From assembly GCF_000737845.1 (NCBI RefSeq), contig NZ_ATLK01000001.1:620001-684000 (forward strand): a DNA stretch of 64,000 nt. Reading direction: 5' to 3'. Made by a program: the position numbers and the translations under genes. Shown piece after piece: positions 11,701 to 19,874 of this stretch. A model generated the notes under the pieces. That model was not told where the DNA came from. It saw only the letters and a program-made list of their open reading frames with translations, and searched no databases. The stretch's first letter is position 1, and each line of letters begins with the position of its first letter. This DNA is from Bifidobacterium bombi DSM 19703 (GTDB lineage: Bacteria; Actinomycetota; Actinomycetes; Actinomycetales; Bifidobacteriaceae).

Positions 11701-14700
11701 GCTCCTCCTGATCGACCTCCAACTCGATGAGGTGATCGAGATGCACGGCGTTGAGCAGGCCTTCGATGATCGGGAACCCGTCCACGCTCACCGATCCAAG
11801 CGCCGCATAGATCGCCGGCCAAGCGGGGCCTACGAGCGCGTCCGGCGCGATGGCCGAAGGCCTGAGACCCGATGGCAACGCAGCTCCCGTCGCAGCCTCA
11901 TGGTCGAACCCAAGATTGCCGCTGAGTGTATATTCTGTGTGAGCCACACCGAATGGATGGCCTTCGGCATCGTCCGGATACTCGATCGCCGGCATCGCGT
12001 CAAGCCTGTCGCCGGTGATGCTGGTATTGCCGATACCCGCGGTTGCGGCAAGCAGATCGTACACGTCTTCAGGAAGACGATTGCGATCGACGACCGGTGA
12101 CGCACCGGGGGTGCCGGCATCTACGGTCAGGGGGATGACGATGTGGCGAACCGCGTGTTTGCTGATGCCACCGTCAAGGTCATCATCCCAGAACGTGTCA
12201 AGATGAATATCAAGATCGTACAGATCCAGACCTTGCTCACTGCCGGCTGGACGAATCTCATAATCGCGATCCGCGACGGGAGTTCCAAATGCGGGATTGT
12301 CCATGAGATGACCGACCCAGGAGATATGGGGGCTGCGACGGATAAACTCCTCTGCCGAAGCAGCGCATGAAAGCTGCGAATAGGCTTGCTGCGGCTCTCC
12401 GCTCTCCTGGCGGACCCTGGTGACGGCGGCTTGTTCGAACCTCGAAAGAATCGAAGCCACCGGCTCGTCAATAGTCGTGATCCCGGCGACCGAAATGGGA
12501 CCGGGAATGGCTCGCACCGAATCCGCGCTATAGCGATCGTCCTCGGACTGCCACAACTGGTCCTGACCCCACCAACGCAACAGGTCGTTGTCAATGACCG
12601 GTACGAACGGCATCGGCTTGGGATATTCGCGTACCAGCGTCGGGAACCATGCCACGTCAGTGGGCACGACCTTCATCTCATCAGCCTGAGGATAAGCCTC
12701 ATGTAGCCTGCCGAGCGCCCGGTCGGCGTCACGCACATCCTCGCGATCCAAGAAGATCGACTTGAATTCGCCGGATTCAAGATCGCACACACGTGCCTCA
12801 ATACGACGCAACAGGTGCAGGAAACGATCGACATAGGTGTCATCCACCCAAGGGCATGCCAATTGTGCGAAGCGCTGGGCCCACTGCTGATAGGTCATCT
12901 CCTCCACATCACCGAAATACGGCTTCGCCGTTTTGTCCAAGGCAGTGATGATGTCTTTACGACGAGATTCGAGCTCGTCAGGGTGCTTCATCACTCTAAC
13001 GAGCAGGCGACCACATTCGGCGGAGGAGTTCTCGATCTCATAGATGTCTGCGTGCAAATGGCTCAGGCCCGAGCTCATTCCTCCAACGGCTTGTCCGGAC
13101 GGAACCCAACGTTCACCAATCGGGGCGAAGGGATCGGGGTCGGGTTGTGTCATATCGATTCCTGGTGTTGCCACCAGCGCCTGCTTGACGTCAGGACTGG
13201 TATGGGCCTCCTTAGCAGTCATCGCCGCCGTTCCGACCAGGATGCCGTCAACGGGCATGTCAGGCAGACCATAAGCCCGTGACCATTGGCCGGATATGTA
13301 GTCCGCCGCCCGTTCGGGCGTGCCGATGCCGCCACCGGCCACGAGGACGATGTTGGGGCACTCCCTGACCTGGGCGTATGTTGTGGATAGCAGATCGTCC
13401 AGGGATTCCCAGGAATGATGTCCACCGGCGGCACCGCCTTCCACTTGCATGAGGATGGACTTGGGCGCGACCTTTTTTGCAATCGCCACGACCTGACGTA
13501 TCTGCTCTACTGTTCCAGGTTTGAACGCGACATACGAGAATCCATCCGAATTCAGCTGATCGATCAGTTCCTGAGCCTCATCTAATTCCGGAATGCCAGC
13601 GGAGACGACGACCCCGTCGATAGGAGCCCCTGATTCGCGTTTCTTGGATACGATGCGCTGGGAGCCGAACTGCAGGTTCCACAAATAGCGATCCATGAAC
13701 ATGGCATTGAATTCGACGGTACGACCTTCCTCAAGCTCCCCTTCCAGCTCTTTCATGTGGCGCTCGAACACTTCCGCGCTGACCTGTCCGCCGCCGGCCA
13801 ATTCAGCCCAATAACCAGCGTTGGCGGCCGCCGCCACTATCTGTGGATCAACGGTCGTAGGCGTCATTCCAGCGAGCAGGACCGGCGGTTTGCCAGTCAA
13901 ACGACTGAACGCCGTGGAAATCCGATCGCCGGCGGGAGTGGAGAGCAAGGTCGGCTTGAAGCTGGACCAGTCCTGGCTTCGTTCAGGGTCGCCCTGCATG
14001 GTTGCCAAATCACTGCGTTGGGCCCTAGTGGAAGCTTCCACGACACCCACTCCAGTACCTTGCGTCAGGTTCGTCACCAATTTGCCTATGGTTTCTCCAG
14101 GCCCCAAATCGACGAGCCACAACTTGCTTGGATCCGTGCGATCGAGGAGATCGTGCACCTGTGCGGCCCAATCGACATGGCACAGCAGCACTTCCTGAGC
14201 CAAAGATCTGGAGCGTCGCACATCCAGACCGCAGCGCGCAGCCCACGCGACGCACTCCTCCACGGCATCCGCCATGAGCGGCGAATGGAATGGGAGGGTG
14301 ACGTCCAGATATTCGAGCGTCGGATTGAAGGGGGTGCCGCCGCGTACTTTGCTTTCACGCAGTTTTGCCTGATGGCTCGCCTCCTTGCCGACCTCGATAG
14401 CAAACGAAGCCAGATCCTCCGGATATCCGGAAAGGACCAAATGCCGTTGCGAGTTGGTCACGGCAATGCTGATCGGCCCCTTGGGCGACGAAACACGGTC
14501 GATCAGAATCTCGACCTGCTTTCGTGTCGCGCCCTTGACTGAGAGCATGGGCGTGGCCTCACCCTGTTGATGGATGCCCAAACGCCTGACCTGACGCGTC
14601 CCCGCTGAACCGATAAGCTTGGCGATGGCGAGAATCTCATCGATCTGTTTGGTTGCGGCGGACAGCGAACCGGCATCCAGCACGGCCTGCGCCATGTGCA

Positions 14701-15088
14701 CGCCCAGTACTCCCTGCGAATGTCCCAAAAGCGCCGACGGCTTGGATGAACCAAGATCATAACCAAGCTGATCCATGTCGATGATTGCACCAAGCTGCGT
14801 CAGGGCAATGCCGGGAACCGATGCCGAGGCGTCCGCGGCTGCTCCGAGTTTCGCCGGATTCGCCTGATATGAGAAGAGATCCAGTTGACGGCCGTTGGTC
14901 GCCAACAACTCCGTGGCGACGTCGCTGATCAAACGATTCGCCGATGCATCATGTTCGCCGAGCGTCTCCTTCATGGGTTCTTCGGCGCACAAATCCGCCA
15001 AAGCCGTGGGCCAAGGCGTTGATTGACCCGAAAACAGCAGGGCGTGCGGCTCTTGAGACAGACGGTTGATGAAGAATGAGTTTGTCAT
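5708..15088 (-). CDS. fas: Type I multifunctional fatty acid synthase
   Basis: Single 3,126-residue polypeptide carrying the full cycle of fatty acid synthesis in the cytosol. Domains in order: acyltransferase (GHSQG near 122), FMN enoyl reductase (LLAGMTPTTVDP near 400, then AGGGQVS), MaoC-type dehydratase (GDFNPIHTS near 1230), malonyl/palmitoyl transferase (AGHSLGEYNALSS near 1437), ACP (GVSSRRNQLL near 1845, whose serine is the likely phosphopantetheine site), ketoreductase (VVTGVSRYSIAG near 2165) and ketosynthase (VSACATAAVS near 2773, SKHDTSTNANDPNE near 2926, TGHAKGG near 2966). An Ala/Ser/Glu-rich linker precedes the ACP. ATG start with AAAGGAA upstream. It follows accC-accD by 81 bases and precedes acpS, so the locus is a compact lipid-synthesis operon. 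Confidence 0.98.
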   Translation of the reverse strand: MTNSFFINRLSQEPHALLFSGQSTPWPTALADLCAEEPMKETLGEHDASANRLISDVATELLATNGRQLDLFSYQANPAKLGAAADASASVPGIALTQLGAIIDMDQLGYDLGSSKPSALLGHSQGVLGVHMAQAVLDAGSLSAATKQIDEILAIAKLIGSAGTRQVRRLGIHQQGEATPMLSVKGATRKQVEILIDRVSSPKGPISIAVTNSQRHLVLSGYPEDLASFAIEVGKEASHQAKLRESKVRGGTPFNPTLEYLDVTLPFHSPLMADAVEECVAWAARCGLDVRRSRSLAQEVLLCHVDWAAQVHDLLDRTDPSKLWLVDLGPGETIGKLVTNLTQGTGVGVVEASTRAQRSDLATMQGDPERSQDWSSFKPTLLSTPAGDRISTAFSRLTGKPPVLLAGMTPTTVDPQIVAAAANAGYWAELAGGGQVSAEVFERHMKELEGELEEGRTVEFNAMFMDRYLWNLQFGSQRIVSKKRESGAPIDGVVVSAGIPELDEAQELIDQLNSDGFSYVAFKPGTVEQIRQVVAIAKKVAPKSILMQVEGGAAGGHHSWESLDDLLSTTYAQVRECPNIVLVAGGGIGTPERAADYISGQWSRAYGLPDMPVDGILVGTAAMTAKEAHTSPDVKQALVATPGIDMTQPDPDPFAPIGERWVPSGQAVGGMSSGLSHLHADIYEIENSSAECGRLLVRVMKHPDELESRRKDIITALDKTAKPYFGDVEEMTYQQWAQRFAQLACPWVDDTYVDRFLHLLRRIEARVCDLESGEFKSIFLDREDVRDADRALGRLHEAYPQADEMKVVPTDVAWFPTLVREYPKPMPFVPVIDNDLLRWWGQDQLWQSEDDRYSADSVRAIPGPISVAGITTIDEPVASILSRFEQAAVTRVRQESGEPQQAYSQLSCAASAEEFIRRSPHISWVGHLMDNPAFGTPVADRDYEIRPAGSEQGLDLYDLDIHLDTFWDDDLDGGISKHAVRHIVIPLTVDAGTPGASPVVDRNRLPEDVYDLLAATAGIGNTSITGDRLDAMPAIEYPDDAEGHPFGVAHTEYTLSGNLGFDHEAATGAALPSGLRPSAIAPDALVGPAWPAIYAALGSVSVDGFPIIEGLLNAVHLDHLIELEVDQEELLSHVGQRVLLTSWAEDYSESASGRVVTIHVRHAAEDGTVLANEVERFAIRGRAYSDQLPQPAPDYGGIEADIVDTPRRLLRKVSVTAPADMTAFARTSGDFNPIHTSVRGAKVSGLKAPLVHGMWLSATAQYALQATDEQGMHYEIAGWTYNMYGMVQLGDRVEISIERVGKVRHGGLVLEVICRIGGELVSRGTAIARIPRVAYVYPGQGIQQQGMVLDERAKSAAARETWERADALTRSKLGFSILAVVRDNPKSLTAKGVTYYHPEGLLNLTQFTQVALATVAFAQTARLRESGSDIWPAYFAGHSLGEYNALSSFAGVMSLETVLELVFHRGSTMHSLIERDEQGRSNYRMGALRPNQFGLGDDGVKEYVQSVSQECGEFLEIVNYNLAGQQYAIAGTIAGLEYLRADSNRRAKEAGGKPAFMYVPGIDVPFHSSLLRKGVPEFRDTLDKLLPQYIDYSRLEGRYIPNLVARPFEMTRDFAASILEVVPSERIRQALDDPAVWDSYASDDQKLGRLLLTELLSWQFASPVRWIETQSLMFSSKEQGGLGLEELVEVGLGHSPTLANMAAKTLKLPDFRERQVVVYNLGRDESRVYLTDTDPNAAIDDGEEDEAGAVETSASSSTAQSLAGSEPVAEAPATQAAPAQGQVGAGKTASAASVASEAPGSVSGADVADIPFRASDAIAMLLAYSAKIRPDQIGTTDTTDSLTNGVSSRRNQLLMDISSELGVASVDGAAEASMTDLSALVNKVAPNYKPFGPVLSEIVRDRVKALFGPAGIKLKQVEDRVSDVWKLGPGWVAAVVCSLVLNTREGASSRGGELAKLPTQAVSTTGAANALIDQGVQDVAQVRGIAVALPNSGSGTSGSVVDSAALDAFASRVTGSQGLLASTARFVLDQLGLHEPLPANGEDEDAAVVSAVEAELGSDWPKQVEAQFDERKAVLFDDRWASAREDLARIYYEDDADAHSASFVGAGVDVQSQAAWYERLAGANGKPELAQVFARIATEAGKQVSLDPHACEFVGDIAVVTGVSRYSIAGSLVAGLLAGGATVVAVMHDLDQQSVQWAKKLYRQHAVAGAKLWIVPANLSSFRDVDALVSWVGSTQKKTTGATTTILKPAMEPTILLPFAAPPMHGTMADSGRLFESQARLMLWSVERMIAGFSRIGEDTDVDHKLHVVLPGSPNRGMFGGDGAYGEVKAAMDAIVNRAGSEHDWSDRVTFAHPLIGWVRGTGLMGANDSLVKAVERHGVRTYSTQEMADRLLGLCTMQSRRQALDAPLKVDLTGGLGHEALDLRELKSEAEADNEGSVRNEGHEPVAVAGTDVKRMLKALPTPRVPRQPKIDLSQWDGVTAKPEEQIVIVSIGEMGPWGSGRTRFEAEMGIHSDGTVDLSAAAVLELAWNMGLIEWQDSPTPGWYDADGNLVAEEDIAERYHDEVVARSGIRPFDEGMGSDYRDGTDEEEVDVFLDHDVEFSVPTQEMAEEYVKLDPDHTQVSEDRESGEWNVTRTSGSKIRVPRRATMSRTVGGQFPKGFDPVKWGIPASMVSDVDEIALWNIVTTVDAYLSAGFTPVEILQAVHPSKVASTQGTGFGGMSSMRKLYLDRYLGREIPTDILQEALPNVVAAHVMQSYIGGYGNMVQPVSACATAAVSLEEGVDKIALGKADFVVTGAIDDIGVESVIGFGNMNATANSSEMYSKGIAPRFFSRANDRRRGGFLESQGGGTILLTRGDIALKMGLPVAGVVGYIHSFADGAHTSIPAPGLGALAAGMGGKDSDLVRSLAKLGVTPDDIAVVSKHDTSTNANDPNESELHNTLAHAIGRSEGNPLYVISQKSLTGHAKGGACIFQINGLTQLFASGVIPANAALDCVDPELERDDHMVWLEKPLHVGSIKAGLVTSLGFGHVSGIGAIVSPGAFEASVAKNEGDEALQQWRAQANARLAEGQRRLQEGRMGRAALYEPIDNRRFHEDAPGYNAHELEKSMLLDPEARLGVDGYFEA

Positions 15089-15103
15089 GATTTCCTTTTC
15101 CTA

Positions 15104-15117
15104 AAACCTATTGGTTT
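15104..15117. promoter_or_regulatory. Inverted repeat upstream of fas
   Basis: AAACC-TATT-GGTTT, a perfect 5-bp inverted repeat 16 bases before the fas start in the accD-fas gap. It could be a small operator or a chance palindrome. Confidence 0.25.
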
Positions 15118-15169
15118 GAATGCTGATGGATGTTGGTATGTAAAAATTCAGTGCTGCAGTGCCCCGCCG

Positions 15170-16801
15170 TTACAGGGGCTGGTTTCCGTGGTGTTTATCC
15201 ACAAGGTGGTGTCTTCGTTTGCCTGCGAAGGTCAGCAGGGACTCGGATATGGCCTGGCGCGTTTGTTCGGGATCGATCATGGCGTCTATCTCACCCATCT
15301 CCAAGGAAAGATTCGCATTGACCGTCGTCGTTTCATACTCCGTGACCAGCTTTTTTCGCAACGCGTCCACATCCTCGCCTTCGTCATTGGCTTTCTGCAG
15401 ATCGCGGCGATGAATGATATTGACCGCACCCTGCGCACCCAGAACGGCTATCTGCGATGTAGGCCAAGCGAAGTTCATGTCCGCTCCAATGGATTTGGAA
15501 CCCATCACTATGTAGGCACCGCCGAAAGCCTTGCGTAACACCACAGTCACCAACGGAACCTGAGCATTCGCGTAGGCATAGATCATTTTGGCTCCCCTCC
15601 GGATGATGCCGGCGTGCTCCTGGCCGCTTCCAGGCTTGTATCCGGGAGTATCAACCAACGTGATGACGGGAAGGTTGAAGGCATCGCACAGACGCACGAA
15701 ACGAGCTATTTTTTCGGAGGAATCAACATCAAGGCTTCCAGCTTGGACGAGCGGTTGATTGGCCACGATTCCGACCGGCTTGCCTTCCAAACACGCGAAA
15801 CCGACCACCGCAGAGGGGGCAAACAGCTCATGAACCTGCACGAACTCGCCGTAGTCAACGATGTTGCGAATGACATCGAGCACATCGTAGGGCTGCCGCT
15901 CATTGTCCGGCACAACCGAAGCCAGCCGTTTGGAGGCCTCACGCTCGGCATGACCGGAAGCGTAGGCATATGTGGGAGGCTCCTGTTGACTGTTCGAAGG
16001 AAGGTAAGCCAGCACCGTGCGCGCATAGTCGATCGCGTCGGCCTCATCCGCACCCAGATAGTGGGCCACACCGGAGAGCGTCGCATGGACGTTGCCACCG
16101 CCGAGATCCTCCATGCTTATCGTCTCGCCGGTCGCCGCCTTGACCACATCAGGACCTGTGACGAACATGTTGGAGTTTTCCTTGGTCATAATGATCATGT
16201 CAGTCAGCGCCGGGCAATATACCGCCCCCCCGGCACATGGCCCCAAGATGAGCGATATCTGGGGGACGTAGCCTGAAGCCTGGCAAGTCTTACGGAAGAT
16301 GTGCCCGTACTCGGTCAACGCGGCAACGCCTTCCTGGATACGCGCACCACCGGAATCAATGAGAGAGACGATGGGGATTCCGTTTTCGATCGCCATATCC
16401 ATCAGCCTGCAAATCTTACGACCTTCGGCCTGTCCCAAAGTCCCTCCACGCACGGAGAAATCCTGGGCATACACCGCCACCTTGCGTCCGTACACTTCAC
16501 CGAACCCGGTGATGACGGCCGAACCAGGTTTTCCCTGACCGATATCCGCACCGACAAACCTGCCCATCTCGTCGAACGTGTCCTCGTCGAAAAGCAACTC
16601 CAGACGCTCCCGGGCCGTCCGCTTGCCTTTGGCATGCTGACGACTGCGGGCCTTCTCCTCGGACTCCTTGGCCATGGCAGCCGCACGTATTATCCCCTGA
16701 CGAACCGGCTGGCCGAGACGGCCATCGTCTAGTACTCCGGAAGTATCCGCGCGTCCGGTTGCGGTATGGAAATTCCCCTGAGTCGTTGCAGCCATGATCA
16801 C
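15170..16801 (-). CDS. accD: Acyl-CoA carboxylase beta subunit (carboxyltransferase)
   Basis: Carboxyltransferase subunit (AccD/PccB type) that moves CO2 from carboxybiotin to acetyl- or propionyl-CoA; here it probably supplies malonyl-CoA to the adjacent FAS-I. The 543 residues carry both halves of the fold: RERLELLFDEDTFDE near 64, DSGGARIQEGVAALTEYGHIF near 148, GPCAGGAVYCPALTD near 188, then VDTPGYKPGSGQEHAGIIRRGAK near 385 and LRKAFGGAYIVMGSK near 425. The GTG start overlaps the accC stop (GTGA), a sign of translational coupling; ATG at 16795 is an alternative start. Acetyl-CoA preference is inferred from context, not from a visible residue. Confidence 0.94.
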   Translation of the reverse strand: MIMAATTQGNFHTATGRADTSGVLDDGRLGQPVRQGIIRAAAMAKESEEKARSRQHAKGKRTARERLELLFDEDTFDEMGRFVGADIGQGKPGSAVITGFGEVYGRKVAVYAQDFSVRGGTLGQAEGRKICRLMDMAIENGIPIVSLIDSGGARIQEGVAALTEYGHIFRKTCQASGYVPQISLILGPCAGGAVYCPALTDMIIMTKENSNMFVTGPDVVKAATGETISMEDLGGGNVHATLSGVAHYLGADEADAIDYARTVLAYLPSNSQQEPPTYAYASGHAEREASKRLASVVPDNERQPYDVLDVIRNIVDYGEFVQVHELFAPSAVVGFACLEGKPVGIVANQPLVQAGSLDVDSSEKIARFVRLCDAFNLPVITLVDTPGYKPGSGQEHAGIIRRGAKMIYAYANAQVPLVTVVLRKAFGGAYIVMGSKSIGADMNFAWPTSQIAVLGAQGAVNIIHRRDLQKANDEGEDVDALRKKLVTEYETTTVNANLSLEMGEIDAMIDPEQTRQAISESLLTFAGKRRHHLVDKHHGNQPL

Positions 16802-18660
16802 CGCGCACCTTCCTTGCCCGCATCCGCCACCTTGACGTCGTCCTGCGTACCCAGATCGAGCTCGACCAGCGTCTGACCCGCCTCGACACCATCCGCCACG
16901 CCTACATTGATGCTCCGCACCTTGCCTTTCGCTGGAGCATAGACATAGTTCTCCATCTTCATGGACTCCAATACCACCAACAGGTCAGACTTATCCACCT
17001 CCTGGCCTGGGGCGACTTGAATGCGCGTCACCACCGCCTGCATCGGAGCGACGATTCTGCCTGAACGAGCCGGATCGTCGTTGTCGGGGCGTTGACGCCG
17101 GTCCTTCATTCCCTGTCCACGCAAAGGCTGTCTCAGGCGCGATGTCGCACGGGTGCCGCCACAGTCCAATCCGGACACGCCATGAACCAGCGATTGAGGC
17201 AACGTCACCTTGACGCGTTTGTCGTCGATTTCAACCGTGAACGACTCAACCGGATCGCCATCGTCGTCCTCATTGCCACTCGCGGATGCCGGCTGTCCCG
17301 CTTTGGTGGTTTGGGGCTCCCGTTTGAGATATTCGTTCTCCAGCCATTTGGTCGAAATGTTGAAAGTGTGCCCCTCCTCCGCTGTGAAATCGGGATCGGA
17401 AAATACCTTCTTGAACAATTCGACAGGTGTCGGCACGCCCTTGATGCTGATCTCCCGGAGCGCTCGTCGAACACGTGCCACGGCCGCCTCACGGGTCTGG
17501 GCCGTCACAACCACTTTGCCCATCATTGAATCGTTACGTGGCGAGACGGTATCGCCTACATCCACACCGGAATCGATGCGGATACCAGGACCTGAAGGCC
17601 AACGCAGCGACTCAATCGTACCCGAGCTTGGAGTCAGATTGGTCGCCGGATCCTCACTGGTGATGCGCAACTCAAAGGCATGACCGCGCGGCGTGGGAGC
17701 AGGAGTCAGCGGGCCTCCTGATGCGATGATGAGCTGCTCGCGCACCAGGTCGAGCCCGCATACCTCCTCGCTGACTGTATGTTCCACCTGCAACCGGGGG
17801 TTCACTTCCAGAAAATAAATCTTCCCTAATGGGGTGAGCAAGAATTCACACGTCCCCAAACCCACATATCCCACGGCTTCGAACAGCCTGCGCGAATACT
17901 CCTCGAGGTTTGATATCTCGACATACGACAGATACGGCGCCGGAGCCTCCTCAATCAGTTTCTGATTGCGCCTCTGCACCGAGCAATCCCTCGTGGAGTA
18001 TACCGTGAAACCGCCGTTTGCGTCACGACCCGACTGTGTTTCGACGTGGCGTGCACGAGACACGAATTTCTCTATGAAATAACTGTCCAGATCACCGCCT
18101 TGAAGTGCATCGTGATTCATGAAGAAAGTACGCAGCTCCTCATCGTCATGGATGAGAGTGATGCCTCGTCCTCCGCCACCGTCGGCCTTCTTCATCATGA
18201 CCGGATATCCGGCATGTTGGGCGAAATCGAGAAGGGACCTGATGTCACGAACCGGTTCGTTGAGGCCCGGTACCACAGGGACTTTGGCCTTCAAAGCCAC
18301 CTTGCACGCTTCGATCTTGTCACCCAGGTCGGTGAGAACCTGATGTCCGGGGCCAACCCATGTGATGCCCGCCTGCTCCACCTTCGAAGCAAAGGAGGAG
18401 ACCTCGGAAAGGAAACCATACCCTGGATGGATTGCATCGGCTCCGCTGCGTTTGGCAATCCGTAGAATAGCATCCTCGTTCAGATAGGTCTGGTTATTGG
18501 TCTCACCTGGCAGGAGATACGCCTCGTCCGCCATCTGCACGTATGCGGCATCCCTGTCCTGGTTGGCGTAGACGGCGACGGTGGCGATGCCCATCTCCTG
18601 AGCCGTTCGCACGACTCTCAACGCTATTTCACCCCTATTGGCGATAAGGAGCTTATTCAT
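16798..18660 (-). CDS. accC: Acyl-CoA carboxylase alpha subunit (biotin carboxylase plus biotin carrier)
   Basis: ATP-dependent biotin carboxylase fused to its carrier domain, about 620 residues. It starts at MNKLLIANRGEIALRV (the ATP-grasp N terminus) with AGGAGG five bases upstream, although the frame extends five codons further. The ATP-grasp glycine loop KKADGGGGRGI lies near 160 and the carboxylase domain ends near 450. The C terminus is a biotinyl domain with ESMKMENY near 565, whose second Lys is the biotinylation site. A charged, Asp-rich linker joins the parts. It is flanked by birA upstream, which would biotinylate it, and accD downstream, overlapping by four bases. Confidence 0.95.
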   Translation of the reverse strand: MNKLLIANRGEIALRVVRTAQEMGIATVAVYANQDRDAAYVQMADEAYLLPGETNNQTYLNEDAILRIAKRSGADAIHPGYGFLSEVSSFASKVEQAGITWVGPGHQVLTDLGDKIEACKVALKAKVPVVPGLNEPVRDIRSLLDFAQHAGYPVMMKKADGGGGRGITLIHDDEELRTFFMNHDALQGGDLDSYFIEKFVSRARHVETQSGRDANGGFTVYSTRDCSVQRRNQKLIEEAPAPYLSYVEISNLEEYSRRLFEAVGYVGLGTCEFLLTPLGKIYFLEVNPRLQVEHTVSEEVCGLDLVREQLIIASGGPLTPAPTPRGHAFELRITSEDPATNLTPSSGTIESLRWPSGPGIRIDSGVDVGDTVSPRNDSMMGKVVVTAQTREAAVARVRRALREISIKGVPTPVELFKKVFSDPDFTAEEGHTFNISTKWLENEYLKREPQTTKAGQPASASGNEDDDGDPVESFTVEIDDKRVKVTLPQSLVHGVSGLDCGGTRATSRLRQPLRGQGMKDRRQRPDNDDPARSGRIVAPMQAVVTRIQVAPGQEVDKSDLLVVLESMKMENYVYAPAKGKVRSINVGVADGVEAGQTLVELDLGTQDDVKVADAGKEGAR

Positions 18661-18759
18661 GGAACCTCCTGGCATTTGCTTGAACTCCCCGACTATGCTG
18701 TCCTGTCTGTGCCCTCGCGTGACGGACGATTCTCAGACGTTTGACACCGCATGACCGAT

Positions 18760-19737
18760 TCATCGTGCTCCTGGTGTCGGCAGCACACCTACATCGCCGG
18801 ATGAAACCCGAAGATGGTGGCCACCGTCATCGACGATTTCGATGGAGGCATCCGACCCGATTCCGACGGCTTCACCCTCCACCGGAATGCCACCTATTGG
18901 TTCGACGCGGACTCGCCTGCCCAATGTCCAGGAGCAACGGACCATGCGATCACGCAGATCGCCGCAGGCTCTCCCAGCGTCCTGGAACAGCGCGCTGAAT
19001 TCGCGGCCGATGCCATCACTGATGACTTCGACCAACCGCCGACGCAGGTAAAGAAAATCAGGCAGACCGTCATAATCAAGTTGGAGCGAAGTGGATTGCG
19101 CAATCGGCAGATCGCTCTCAGGAATGAACAGATTCAATCCCAAGCCGGCCACAAGTACCGACCATTGTTCATCAACCGGCACCGCTTCGCACAGGATCCC
19201 ACCCAATTTTTTTCCGTCGCAGAAGATGTCATTGGGCCATTTCAACGTCAATGGCGAAGACACGTCCCCATCCGAAATCGGTGTGGCTCCGCATGAGTTC
19301 AAAACATCGATGAGACCGTCTCTCACAGCCATGCCAACGGCCATAGGCAGCCAACCGCGACGACTGCCCAGCAACAGGTTCGTAGGGACCGCCAGAGCCC
19401 ATGAAGCAAGGAAAGATTGCCCCCTGTGGTCATACCACGTACGTTCCAGGCGCCCACGCCCGGCGGTTTGCGATTCAGGAATCACCAAAGCCATCGTCGG
19501 GTTGGACTCCCATTCACCGACCTCGCCGCAGTGGCCTGAGACACGGTGCCAATCCGGTTCGTCGGCCATATGAGCCACCTTCTGCCGGGCATCGTTGTAG
19601 GCGCAATTCGCTATCGCGTTCGCCAAATAAGTGTTGGAGGAGTCCACGCTCTCGAGGATGCACACCGCCGACAACGCCGAGGAACGCGGCAACGCTCCCT
19701 GCCTTTCATTCTGACCTTCATGATACACACGAATCAC
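18760..19737 (-). CDS. birA: Biotin--[acetyl-CoA-carboxylase] ligase
   Basis: Attaches biotin to the carrier lysine of the carboxylase alpha subunit. Motifs: SVDSSNTYLA near 31, the adenylate-binding loop GRGRLERTW at 93-101, and TLKWPNDIFCDGKKLGGIL near 164-182 with the catalytic lysine region. It has no N-terminal helix-turn-helix, so it is a group I ligase without a repressor function. The longest frame starts at a GTG (19737) with no good Shine-Dalgarno, and the true start may be a few codons further in. It is first gene of the minus-strand lipid cluster, 99 bases before accC, and divergent from a PucR-type regulator. Confidence 0.9.
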   Translation of the reverse strand: MIRVYHEGQNERQGALPRSSALSAVCILESVDSSNTYLANAIANCAYNDARQKVAHMADEPDWHRVSGHCGEVGEWESNPTMALVIPESQTAGRGRLERTWYDHRGQSFLASWALAVPTNLLLGSRRGWLPMAVGMAVRDGLIDVLNSCGATPISDGDVSSPLTLKWPNDIFCDGKKLGGILCEAVPVDEQWSVLVAGLGLNLFIPESDLPIAQSTSLQLDYDGLPDFLYLRRRLVEVISDGIGREFSALFQDAGRACGDLRDRMVRCSWTLGRRVRVEPIGGIPVEGEAVGIGSDASIEIVDDGGHHLRVSSGDVGVLPTPGAR

Positions 19738-19774
19738 AGTAATCGTATCGGCCGGCTCATGGAAGGTGGATGGC

Positions 19775-19812
19775 TACAAATCTCATAGATGTGTTTTGTA
19801 TATTCCTACAAA
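19775..19812. promoter_or_regulatory. Candidate operator between birA and the PucR-type regulator
   Basis: Inverted repeat TTTGTA-N6-TACAAA at 19795-19812, with a further TACAAA half-site at 19775-19780, in the 137-base divergent gap. Position fits control of both birA and the regulator gene. The binding protein is unknown; autoregulation by the neighbouring regulator is the simplest guess. Confidence 0.4.
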
Positions 19813-19874
19813 TTTCCTGAACCACTCAGAAGGAAACCTACCCCATCGGGAGAGGGGAAGGCTAAGCTGAAAGC

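Noticed and set aside
13757..14542. Plus-strand 261-codon frame antisense to the FAS acyltransferase/enoyl reductase region
   Set aside because: The FAS frame is continuous and motif-rich here; the antisense frame has none.
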